From NCBI GenBank assembly GCA_013289825.1, contig JABCZF010000031.1:1-45417 (forward strand): DNA of 45,417 bases, read 5' to 3'. Positions 16,518 through 26,990 of the stretch are shown here, piece after piece. How positions within the stretch are numbered: position 1 is the first letter of the stretch; each line of letters starts with the position of its first letter. Source of the DNA: Acidobacteriota bacterium (GTDB lineage Bacteria; Acidobacteriota; Terriglobia; Acidiferrales; UBA7541). The position numbers and the translations under genes are program-made. The notes below the pieces were generated by a model. The model searched no databases. It saw nothing but the letters and a program-made list of their open reading frames with translations, and was not told where the DNA came from.

Positions 16518-16603
16518 GCCGGGATGGCGCGGAGGAGAGCTACTTCGTCTGCAAACGATGCGGGGCTGCTGCTCCGCAGCTCTGCTCGATAATTCCTCCC
16601 GGC
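16518..16603 (+). ncRNA. Y-like RNA 3: Ro-type stem with simple hairpin head
   Basis: It has a 7-bp outer stem GCCGGGA/UCCCGGC, an internal loop UGGCGCG (7) against GAUAAUUCC (9), and a 9-position inner stem GAGGAGAGC/GCUCUGCUC with one G-G mismatch (16532-16540 with 16579-16587). UACUUC follows on the 5' side. The head has a 4-bp UCGU/ACGA hairpin (16545-16558) and an 8-bp UGCGGGGC/GCUCCGCA hairpin with loop UGCU (16559-16578). No tRNA-like arm is present. The outer stem shares CCGGGA/UCCCGG with RNA 1 although the inner stem and head differ. About 86 nt, starting only 8 nt after RNA 2. Confidence 0.7.
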
Positions 16604-16613
16604 TCGAATTTGC

Positions 16614-16730
16614 CGGCGCGAATCGCTGATCGGTGGGCGATTCGCGCCGTAGCCGGGGAAAAAGACGCGGGGCTGCGAAGACTTCGCTCTCCGCCATGGA
16701 GTTCGCTCGCGTCTGAAATAGTGACGCGAG
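16614..16730 (+). repeat. Spacer hairpins between Y-like RNAs 3 and 4
   Basis: A perfect 13-bp hairpin (16614-16626 with 16637-16649, 10-nt loop) starts 10 nt after RNA 3. An 8-bp hairpin CTCGCGTC/GACGCGAG (16706-16713 with 16723-16730) ends just before RNA 4. They may be processing sites for RNase III-like cleavage of a common precursor or insulating hairpins. Neither has a U-run. Confidence 0.5.
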
Positions 16731-16738
16731 GCGACGAG

Positions 16739-16874
16739 GTTGGACGTGGTGCAGGACAGGGTTACTTCGCCTGACACGCGGGAGGTTGTGGGTTCGAATC
16801 CCACCTGGCTGAGGTGAGCCAGTAGCTCAATGGATAGAGCACTTAATGTCCCTGGCCGGATGTTCCCATCCAGC
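16739..16874 (+). ncRNA. Y-like RNA 4: YrlA-type with circularly permuted tRNA module
   Basis: The outer stem has 7 pairs and one C-A mismatch (16739-16746 with 16867-16874). The internal loop is UGGUGCA (7) against GGAUGUUCC (9). The inner stem is GGACAGGG/CCCUGGCC with one A-G mismatch (16754-16761 with 16850-16857), then UUACUUCG. The head has a T-arm GUGGG-UUCGAAU-CCCAC (16788-16804), a 6-bp acceptor stem CUGGCU/AGCCAG with loop GAGGUG (16805-16822), UA, and a perfect D-arm GCUC-AAUGGAUA-GAGC (16825-16840). The T-loop and D-loop keep the conserved tRNA residues. About 136 nt. It lies 169 nt before the unknown protein gene. Confidence 0.85.
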
Positions 16875-17043
16875 AGTTTGTTCTAGAAGCGGATTTGAGT
16901 CCGCGGAAAGAGGCCGTCAAATGGAGAGGAACATCAAGAAACGAGATCACCCCTAGTGTTGTGTCAGCACCGGGCCGCGGAGCGATGCTCCGCGCCGTAA
17001 ACACATTCCGACTGCATGAGGCAGTCTTAGAAAGGAAAAAGCA

Positions 17044-17877
17044 GTGGGCAGCGATTTGCATCGGTACTTTTCCCGAATGGGCGCACGCCTCAAGGTTTTG
17101 GAGGGCGAGCCTGTGGGCCGCCGCTGGGGCATACGCCGCTCTAGCGAGGAAGCGCCGCGCATTGTTCTCGACATCCGTCGGGACAAACACGGTGAATACT
17201 TCGAGATTCGGACAGGACCCGGCAGCAGGCAGGAGATCGTCGTTCTAAACGTCCAGCCTCGGGAAAAGCATTTGCTTTTACTCAGCCGACAATTCGGCGA
17301 GCAAGGGCAGTTTCTGGCCAAGCAGAAGTTTCTGTGCGGCCACGACGAGCGGCATTGGTTTGTAGCAGCAATTCCAGAAAACGAACCAGTAAGCACCGTC
17401 GCGGGCGCTAAGATCGCGCTGAAGCCAGAGGAAGTCCGAACACGAGAAGGCCTGCTTGGAATTTCACGGAAAGCGAGCTTCCAGCGCAGGAATTCTGCCT
17501 TCATTCGCCAAGGGGAATGGTTTTTTGTTCCTGCGGCGCTCGAAGCTGATCCGCGACTCGTCCTCAAGAACGAGCCGCTCTCTCGCGGAAACGGCAGGAA
17601 GCCGCACTGGGCCGAGGAATGTTACCGGTCCGGCGGAGACACCGTGTACGTCTCGACAAGATATCCGTCGGGATTGACCGCCGAGGAGTACCAGAAATTA
17701 CCGGCGAGCGAGCGGAATGCGGGTTTCAACGTCATGAAGCGCGGTGCCGCGGTCTATGTGCGCGGGAAGATGTCGCATCCCGATCACGAGACCGTGTCAC
17801 TCCATGGCTGGCATCGCGTGTTGATGAATACCGAGAACCGTTCGAGGGCAATGCGTTTTCTGGCGTTTCTCGACTAA
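17044..17877 (+). CDS. Conserved-looking protein of unknown function between Y-RNA array and Ro60
   Basis: I do not recognise a named family for this 277-residue soluble protein. It starts with GTG (MGSDLHRYFSRMG) behind AAAGGAAAAA. The N-terminal ~120 residues look like a mixed alpha/beta domain with basic patches (RRWGIRRSSEE) and a motif FLCGHDERHWFVAAIPE. The C-terminal half has RQGEWFFVPA and a His/Trp-rich block, HPDHETVSLHGWHRV. There are no membrane segments or signal peptide. It sits between four Y-like RNAs and the Ro gene on one strand, with 67 bp to the Ro ATG. That argues for a role in the same ribonucleoprotein system, such as RNA binding, modification or repair, but this is inference. 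Confidence 0.8.
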   Translation: MGSDLHRYFSRMGARLKVLEGEPVGRRWGIRRSSEEAPRIVLDIRRDKHGEYFEIRTGPGSRQEIVVLNVQPREKHLLLLSRQFGEQGQFLAKQKFLCGHDERHWFVAAIPENEPVSTVAGAKIALKPEEVRTREGLLGISRKASFQRRNSAFIRQGEWFFVPAALEADPRLVLKNEPLSRGNGRKPHWAEECYRSGGDTVYVSTRYPSGLTAEEYQKLPASERNAGFNVMKRGAAVYVRGKMSHPDHETVSLHGWHRVLMNTENRSRAMRFLAFLD

Positions 17878-17944
17878 CGACCGGGGTTTGCGCCCGGAGA
17901 AGGATTCCGGGGCACAAGCCCCAGGAGAAAGGAGGGAGGTAGAA

Positions 17945-19276
17945 ATGGTGAAGAGCAACGTATGGAAGCGAATGTTTCCGGTGCGGACGCACGAAGGGGC
18001 GGTGGCCCAGAAGGTCGACGCCAAGCGCGAACTTCGGCGCACGGTGCTGACGTGCCTGCTCTGGGAAGACGCGTTCTACCAGAAGGGCAACGACATTGCG
18101 AAGCGCATCGCGGAGCTCGTGGCGCAGAACAAGCCGGAGGATGTGGCGGCTCTTGCGCGCGAAGCCCGCGACAAGATGCAGCTTCGCCATGCACCGCTCT
18201 TTGTGACGCGCGAACTTGCCCGGCGCAAGGGCGCGGGACCGCTCGTAGCGGAGACGCTCGAACACGTGATCCAGCGGGCTGACGAACTCGGCGAGTTCGC
18301 GGCACTCTACTGGAAGGAGATGAAGCAGCCGCTGTCCGCAGGGGTAAAGCGCGGGCTGGCGCAGGCGTTCCAGAAGTTCGACGCCTACCAGCTTGCGAAG
18401 TACAACCGCGATTCGGTGGTGACGCTGCGCGACGTGCTGTTTCTCTGCCACGCAAAGCCGAAGGATGCCGAGCAGGAATTGGTTTGGAAGAAGCTCGTTG
18501 AGAACACGCTCGAACCTCCCGACACTTGGGAGGTTGCCTTGTCCGCAGGGAAGGACAAGCGCGAGAATTTCGAACGGCTCCTGCGCGAGGGGAAGCTGGG
18601 CGGCCTGGCCGTCCTGCGGAACCTACGCCTGATGCTGGCATCGGGCGTGGATCCGAAGTTGCTTCGCGAGCGTCTCGAGAAGGGCGTTCGGCGGGCGCTG
18701 CCGTTCCGGTTTGTGACGGCGGCGCGGCAGGCTCCGAAGCTCGAGGACGCCATCGAAGGCGCCATGCTCAAGGGCATTGCCGAACTCCCTAAGCTGCCGG
18801 GCTCGACTGGACTTGTCGTAGACGTGTCCGGCTCGATGGACGGCCAGCTTTCGGGAAAGAGCGAAACCACGCGCATGGACGCAGCGGCAGGACTCGCCAT
18901 TCTGCTTCGCGAGAAGGCCGAAGAGTTTTCGGTCGCGACCTTCTCCGATGCGTGCGTGGAGCTTGCTCCACGGCGCGGATTCGCGCTGCGAGACGCGATC
19001 GCGGGCTCGCAGGCGCACTCCGGGACGTACCTCAAGCGCGCGCTGATTGAGCTTTACGAAAAGCGAGGGTGGCGCGCGCTCGATCGGGTCATCGTAATCA
19101 CCGACGAGCAGGCGCACGACGGCATTTTTCCGGCGTGGACGTCAAAGGCGTACGTGGTGAATGTGGCCCCATACCAGCACGGCGTGAGCTACGGCAACGG
19201 GTGGACGCACGTCGACGGATGGTCGGAGCGCATCGTGGACTATATTGCGGCGGCGGAGACCGAAGCTGCGGCGTAA
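17945..19276 (+). CDS. rsr: Ro60-like TROVE/vWA RNA-binding protein (Rsr)
   Basis: Ro60 is a ring-shaped RNA chaperone that binds misfolded RNAs in its central hole and Y RNAs on its outer face. In bacteria it can tether Y RNA to exoribonucleases. Residues ~1-280 form the HEAT-like TROVE domain (for example YQKGNDIAKRIAELV and KYNRDSVVTLRDVLFL). The C-terminal vWA domain has an intact MIDAS: DVSGS at 293-297, T361 in SGTYL and D387 in VITDEQ. The ATG follows AGGAGGGAGG, which fixes the start; a TTG 57 bp upstream is rejected. At 443 residues it is shorter than typical bacterial Ro proteins. Four Y-like RNAs lie upstream, but no RtcB or PNPase gene is adjacent. Confidence 0.95.
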   Translation: MVKSNVWKRMFPVRTHEGAVAQKVDAKRELRRTVLTCLLWEDAFYQKGNDIAKRIAELVAQNKPEDVAALAREARDKMQLRHAPLFVTRELARRKGAGPLVAETLEHVIQRADELGEFAALYWKEMKQPLSAGVKRGLAQAFQKFDAYQLAKYNRDSVVTLRDVLFLCHAKPKDAEQELVWKKLVENTLEPPDTWEVALSAGKDKRENFERLLREGKLGGLAVLRNLRLMLASGVDPKLLRERLEKGVRRALPFRFVTAARQAPKLEDAIEGAMLKGIAELPKLPGSTGLVVDVSGSMDGQLSGKSETTRMDAAAGLAILLREKAEEFSVATFSDACVELAPRRGFALRDAIAGSQAHSGTYLKRALIELYEKRGWRALDRVIVITDEQAHDGIFPAWTSKAYVVNVAPYQHGVSYGNGWTHVDGWSERIVDYIAAAETEAAA

Positions 19277-19307
19277 AGCGCTTTCACAACAACAAGGGCA
19301 ATACAGC

Positions 19308-19343
19308 CGGCGCAGTGGGGAAACCTGCTGCGCCGTATTCTTT
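19308..19343 (+). terminator. Probable terminator of the Ro operon
   Basis: CGGCGCAG/CTGCGCCG is a perfect 8-bp stem with a 12-nt loop, 31 bp after the rsr stop. It is followed by TATTCTTT, a moderate U-rich tail. It also separates the plus-strand Ro locus from the convergent rho gene. Confidence 0.5.
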
Positions 19344-19382
19344 GAGCGGAACGTGCCCGGAGAGTGCCGGAGTTTATTTCGC

Positions 19383-20675
<1,293 letters not shown>

Positions 20676-20889
20676 ATGTCCTTAACTTTGATGGTGTAAA
20701 TTGACCTTCTTTTTTGCGTGGCCGCGGTGCGGTCAACAAAAACCCGGATTGTTAGTGAGGTGGCGCACCGCACTGGCGGACGAACAAAAACATGCCAGGA
20801 TGGGCAAACCAGACTTTCTGTAACCGGCGGCAGCGCGGAGCCACGACATGCAGGGAAAAGCTCGCAGGGCGGACCCAAAACCACGCTGC

Positions 20890-23298
<2,409 letters not shown>

Positions 23299-23335
23299 TA
23301 GGGCCCCTGAAAATCGTTCGAAATCCCAAAGCGGC

Positions 23336-24586
23336 CTATCCGGCCTTTTCGAGCAAACTCCAGTTGATTTCCCGGCTGCGGACCATTTCCGCGGTGACGA
23401 CGAAGTCGCGCACCTTGCGCTGCATCGGGAGGTGATACATCAGTTCTAGCATGAGGTCTTCGAGAATCATACGCAAGCCGCGCGCGCCAACTTTGCGCTG
23501 CATGGCTAGCTCGGCAACGGTATCGAGGGCGTCATCCGTAAAACGCAGGCGCACATTTTCAAATTCGAACAGGCGCTGATACTGCTTGAGCAGCGCGTTC
23601 TTCGGTTCCGTCAAGATGCGCACGAGGACATTCTTGTCCAGGTCGTTCATCACGCCCGCTACCGGCAAGCGGCCAACAAACTCCGGGATCAGACCGTAGC
23701 GAATCAGATCGCCGGGCTGCACTTGCTCGAGCAATTCGGTGTTGCGGCGGCTTGGCGTCGAGGGCGCCGCGTCGGTATGAAAACCGAGCGAATGGCGGCC
23801 GGCGCGCTTCTCGATAATTTTTTCGAGGCCAACGAAAGCACCTCCGCAGACGAACAAGATGTTCGTGGTGTCCACCGGGGTGAATTCCTGGTGCGGGTGC
23901 TTGCGGCCGCCCTGAGGCGGCACGTTGGCGATCGTGCCTTCCAGAATTTTTAGCAAGGCCTGCTGCACGCCCTCGCCGCTCACGTCGCGCGTGATCGAGG
24001 GGTTCTCGTCCTTCTTAGCAATCTTATCGATTTCGTCGATATAGATGATGCCCTGCTGGGCCTTCTGAACATCTCCATCGGCCGCCTGCAGCAGCTTGAG
24101 GATAATGTTTTCGACGTCTTCTCCCACGTAGCCGGCTTCGGTCAGCGTCGTCGCGTCCACGATCGCGAATGGAACGTCAAGCATGCGCGATAGCGTCTGG
24201 GCCAGCAGCGTCTTGCCCGTGCCTGTGGGGCCGATTAAGAGGATGTTGGACTTGCTCAGCTCGACGTCGCCTGGCTGCTTATTCAAGAAGATGCGTTTGT
24301 AGTGATTGTAGACGGCCACGGCGAGTTTTTTCTTCGTGCGGTCCTGTCCAATGACATACCCGTCGAGGAATTGCTTGATCTCCGGCGGACGCGGAAGCCT
24401 GCGCGCGGGCGCGACGGCCTGTTCGCGCTTTTCATCTTCAAGAATCGTCTGGCAAACACCGACACATTCGTTGCAGATGTACGCGCGCGGATAGTCCGAA
24501 GGAGAGCTGATCAACTTCTCGACCTGTTCCTGAGTCTTGTGGCAAAAGGAACAGCGCAGCGGCTCGTCTGGATTGAATTTTTTCAC
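23336..24586 (-). CDS. clpX: ClpX unfoldase subunit of ClpXP
   Basis: This AAA+ unfoldase feeds substrates into ClpP. The N-terminal C4 zinc finger has Cys12, Cys15, Cys38 and Cys41. Walker A is GPTGTGKTLLAQTL, pore loop 1 is GYVGED, and the sensor regions follow. The ClpP-docking loop, normally IGF, reads LGF here (RHSLGFHTD), a conservative change. The 416-residue length is normal. It sits between clpP and lon, the common acidobacterial and proteobacterial order. Confidence 0.97.
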   Translation of the reverse strand: MKKFNPDEPLRCSFCHKTQEQVEKLISSPSDYPRAYICNECVGVCQTILEDEKREQAVAPARRLPRPPEIKQFLDGYVIGQDRTKKKLAVAVYNHYKRIFLNKQPGDVELSKSNILLIGPTGTGKTLLAQTLSRMLDVPFAIVDATTLTEAGYVGEDVENIILKLLQAADGDVQKAQQGIIYIDEIDKIAKKDENPSITRDVSGEGVQQALLKILEGTIANVPPQGGRKHPHQEFTPVDTTNILFVCGGAFVGLEKIIEKRAGRHSLGFHTDAAPSTPSRRNTELLEQVQPGDLIRYGLIPEFVGRLPVAGVMNDLDKNVLVRILTEPKNALLKQYQRLFEFENVRLRFTDDALDTVAELAMQRKVGARGLRMILEDLMLELMYHLPMQRKVRDFVVTAEMVRSREINWSLLEKAG

Positions 24587-24731
24587 TGGCGTGAAGGCCT
24601 CGTCTCCGCTGGGTTTCGACGGAGTCTCTATCCCTTATTCTAGGCCGATTTATCCCCGGAGCAAAAGAGAAACTCGCTTCGCTACTAACTTTTAAGAACA
24701 AGCCGGCCGCCGCCCTTGCGGCGTCCGCCCG

Positions 24732-25352
24732 CTAGCGATGCTTGTAAATAATCTCGTCGATCATGCCATATTCTTTGGCCTGTTCGGGATTCATTATGAA
24801 ATCCCGCTCGACGTCTTTCTCGATTCTATCAACAGTCTGGCCGCTGTGCTGCGAAAGCAGTTGATTGATGACCGTGCGCATCCGCAGGATCTCTTTCGCG
24901 TGCAGGTCGATGTCGGTGGCTTGGCCGCCGAGACCGGACATCCACGGCTGGTGAATCAGGATGCGTGCGTGGGGCAACGCGAAGCGCTTTTTCGGCGTGC
25001 CACCAGCGAGAAGAACCGCCGCAATGGAGGCGGCCTGCCCTACGCAAGTCGTCACCACATCCGGCTTAACAAATTGCATGGTGTCATAGATGGCAAAGCC
25101 TGCCGTAATCGAACCGCCCGGCGAATTGATATACAGCTGAATGTCTTTTTCCGGGTCTTCGGCCTGCAGGAAAAGCATCTGCGCAGTGGCCAGATTGGCA
25201 ACGTGGTCGTCAATCGGCGTGCCTATAAAGATGATGTGTTCCTTGAGCAACCGGGAATAAATGTCGTAGGCCCGTTCGCCGCGGCTGGTCTGTTCGACCA
25301 CCATCGGAACGAGCGTTGTGCCGCGATACTCTGGTTCTTCGAAATTTTTCAT
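24732..25352 (-). CDS. clpP: ClpP serine protease subunit
   Basis: ClpP forms the tetradecameric proteolytic chamber used with ClpX. The catalytic triad is visible: Ser109 in GQAASIA, His134 in RILIHQPW and Asp184 in ERDFIMNP. The short N-terminal propeptide-like region (MKNFEEPEYRGTTLVPMVVEQ) is present. Length is 206 residues. It is followed after a 145-bp gap by clpX and lies 26 bp downstream of tig. Confidence 0.97.
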   Translation of the reverse strand: MKNFEEPEYRGTTLVPMVVEQTSRGERAYDIYSRLLKEHIIFIGTPIDDHVANLATAQMLFLQAEDPEKDIQLYINSPGGSITAGFAIYDTMQFVKPDVVTTCVGQAASIAAVLLAGGTPKKRFALPHARILIHQPWMSGLGGQATDIDLHAKEILRMRTVINQLLSQHSGQTVDRIEKDVERDFIMNPEQAKEYGMIDEIIYKHR

Positions 25353-25378
25353 TTAAGTGCTTGAATTGCCGGAATGAT

Positions 25379-26671
25379 TCACTTTGCATCTGTCGCGGCG
25401 CTTGCTACCGCAACTGTTTTGATCTGAGCATTCTGTGCGAGCCAGTCGAGAGTTTTATCACTCCGCAACTTCGCTTTCATCCTATCGAGCGCACCCTGCT
25501 TTGTCAAACGCGCGCGCGCCACCTCGGCGGATTCGCCACTATGGCTGGCCATGTGCTCCAACTCCTGCGCGACCTCTTCTTCCGTCACGTCGATGTTTTC
25601 GGCGGTCGCGATGCGGTCGATGATGAGTTCGGCCTTCACATCATCCGTGGCGCGTTCCTGCTGGCGCTTCCGCAAGGTTACCCAGTCGACGTTTACGGCG
25701 CGGGGATCAACGCCCTGAGCCGCAAGCGAGCGCACCACGCGTTCCAATCGCACATCCATTTGATGCTCGACGAGCGCTTCTGGTACAGGAAACTCGTGCG
25801 ATTTTATGAGCTCAACAATCACTCTCTCTCGCTGCAGCTCCTTCTGCCGGTGATCGCGCTGATGTTCCAGGCCTTCCGAGACCTTCTTTTTCAGCTCATC
25901 CAACGTAGCGGCGTCGCTCACGTCTTTCGCAAACTCGTCATTCAGCTCCGGCAGCCTTTTGTTCTTAATTCCCAGAACCTCGACGCCATAGTTGTAGGTC
26001 TTCCCGGCCAGCTTTGCATCGGGATAGTCGGCGGGATAAGCAACCTCAAAATTCTTGTGATCGCCGATATTCGTGCCGCGCAAGTTTTCGTTGAAAGGTT
26101 CCATGGTCTCTTCCGCGCCGATGTGACACAGGACGCTATCCGCTTGCAGCGGTTCGCCGCCGCCCGCCGGAGTCCCCATCAACTTCAATTGCACATAATC
26201 CCCGTTTTCGACGGCCCGCCCTTCGACCGGCGCAAACGCCGCGGCCCGCTCGCGCATCTCCTCAAGTGTCTTGGTAACATCCGCTTCCGTGATGTCCATC
26301 GCGGGCATTTCGATGGTCAGGCCTTTGTAATTCCCGAGCTCGAATTCCGGCAGGACTTCGAAGACGGCGCGGAACTTCAGCGGCTGGCCCTCGGCAAAAT
26401 CGAGTTTCTCAACCTGCGGCTGCGAAACGGGCGTCAATTTCTGCTCCGAGACGGCCTTCTCGACGCGCTCCGGGACGAGCGATTGCAGCACTTCGCCCTT
26501 AATATCCTCGGCGAAGCGCCGGCGAATGAGCGATACCGGGGCTTTGCCCGGCCGGAATCCCGGCACGCGTGCGATGCGCGCAAATTCCTTTGCCACGCTC
26601 TCAATCTTTTTCGTTACTTCTTCCGCAGGAATCTCCAGGTCCAGCTCGCGGCGGCAGGTTGCTTCAGCCAT
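25379..26671 (-). CDS. tig: Trigger factor, ribosome-associated chaperone
   Basis: Trigger factor binds near the ribosome exit tunnel and shields nascent chains. The ribosome-docking signature is GFRPGKAP (within RVPGFRPGKAPVSLIRRRF). A central FKBP-like prolyl isomerase domain includes VENGDYVQLKLMG and FEVAYPADYPD. A long alpha-helical C-terminal domain holds the substrate arms. Length 430 is standard. The start ATG follows GAGGAGAGG by about 9 nt. It is the first gene of the tig-clpP-clpX-lon operon. Confidence 0.96.
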   Translation of the reverse strand: MAEATCRRELDLEIPAEEVTKKIESVAKEFARIARVPGFRPGKAPVSLIRRRFAEDIKGEVLQSLVPERVEKAVSEQKLTPVSQPQVEKLDFAEGQPLKFRAVFEVLPEFELGNYKGLTIEMPAMDITEADVTKTLEEMRERAAAFAPVEGRAVENGDYVQLKLMGTPAGGGEPLQADSVLCHIGAEETMEPFNENLRGTNIGDHKNFEVAYPADYPDAKLAGKTYNYGVEVLGIKNKRLPELNDEFAKDVSDAATLDELKKKVSEGLEHQRDHRQKELQRERVIVELIKSHEFPVPEALVEHQMDVRLERVVRSLAAQGVDPRAVNVDWVTLRKRQQERATDDVKAELIIDRIATAENIDVTEEEVAQELEHMASHSGESAEVARARLTKQGALDRMKAKLRSDKTLDWLAQNAQIKTVAVASAATDAK

Positions 26672-26826
26672 GGAACAATCCTCTCCTCGGTCAACGATCG
26701 AGTAACAATCGGGTCTTCATGAAAATACTTGCTGGTCTTGACGGCATGCGCCCCAGTGTCTTGCGAAAAGCCAGGCTTTCAAGTGAGGCCACACAGGAAA
26801 GAACTTAGCCTGCAACGCAAAGTAAG

Positions 26827-26855
26827 AGTATAGGTGACGCTTCGTAGAGCGTCAA
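26827..26855 (-). promoter_or_regulatory. tig-clpPX-lon promoter with embedded inverted repeat
   Basis: On the minus strand TTGACG (26855-26850) and TATACT (26832-26827) are separated by 17 bp, five of six matches in each box. An inverted repeat GACGCT-N6-AGCGTC (26853-26836) covers the end of the -35 box and most of the spacer, an ideal place for a repressor. The transcript would carry a leader of about 150 nt before tig. The repeat is not the CIRCE element. Confidence 0.65.
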
Positions 26856-26990
26856 TTGAAGCAGCCGGCCGGAAGCCGATCGGTCGAACCTACGAAACGG
26901 CCTCTTACCCCTAGGGTGAGCCCGACGGTGCAAGCGCAAATGCGGTCCAGGGAATAATCGGCGCAATCCAGAAGAAATTCGGGGGTCTTT
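26856..26990. other. Spacer between tig promoter and Rieske gene
   Basis: The spacer contains a short CTTACCC/GGGTGAG hairpin with loop CTA, which could end the minus-strand Rieske transcript. I see no gene here. Confidence 0.35.

Noticed and set aside
16103..16804. A 233-codon minus-strand frame containing GFEPTT and WESNPRPSA words
   Set aside because: These words are antisense translations of T-arm sequence (GGTTCGAATCC). The frame lies opposite the four Y-like RNAs and is a classic spurious ORF.
16377..16874. Ordinary tRNA genes suggested by T-arm and D-arm matches
   Set aside because: The arms are in permuted order, the acceptor strands are joined by a short loop, and no anticodon arm exists, so these are not canonical tRNA genes.
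16165..16874. CRISPR array
   Set aside because: The repeated units are 86-136 nt folded RNAs with different sequences and no regular identical repeat plus spacer pattern.
17888..17944. Upstream TTG start for the Ro gene
   Set aside because: The ATG at 17945 has an excellent AGGAGG ribosome binding site, and the extra residues cover a GGGGC/GCCCC hairpin.
17878..17944. A further Y-like RNA between the unknown gene and rsr
   Set aside because: A small GGGGC/GCCCC hairpin is present, but the 7 x 9 internal loop and UACUUC signature are missing.
25316..26722. A 468-codon plus-strand frame opposite tig
   Set aside because: It mirrors the trigger factor codons and no ribosome binding site or domain is seen.
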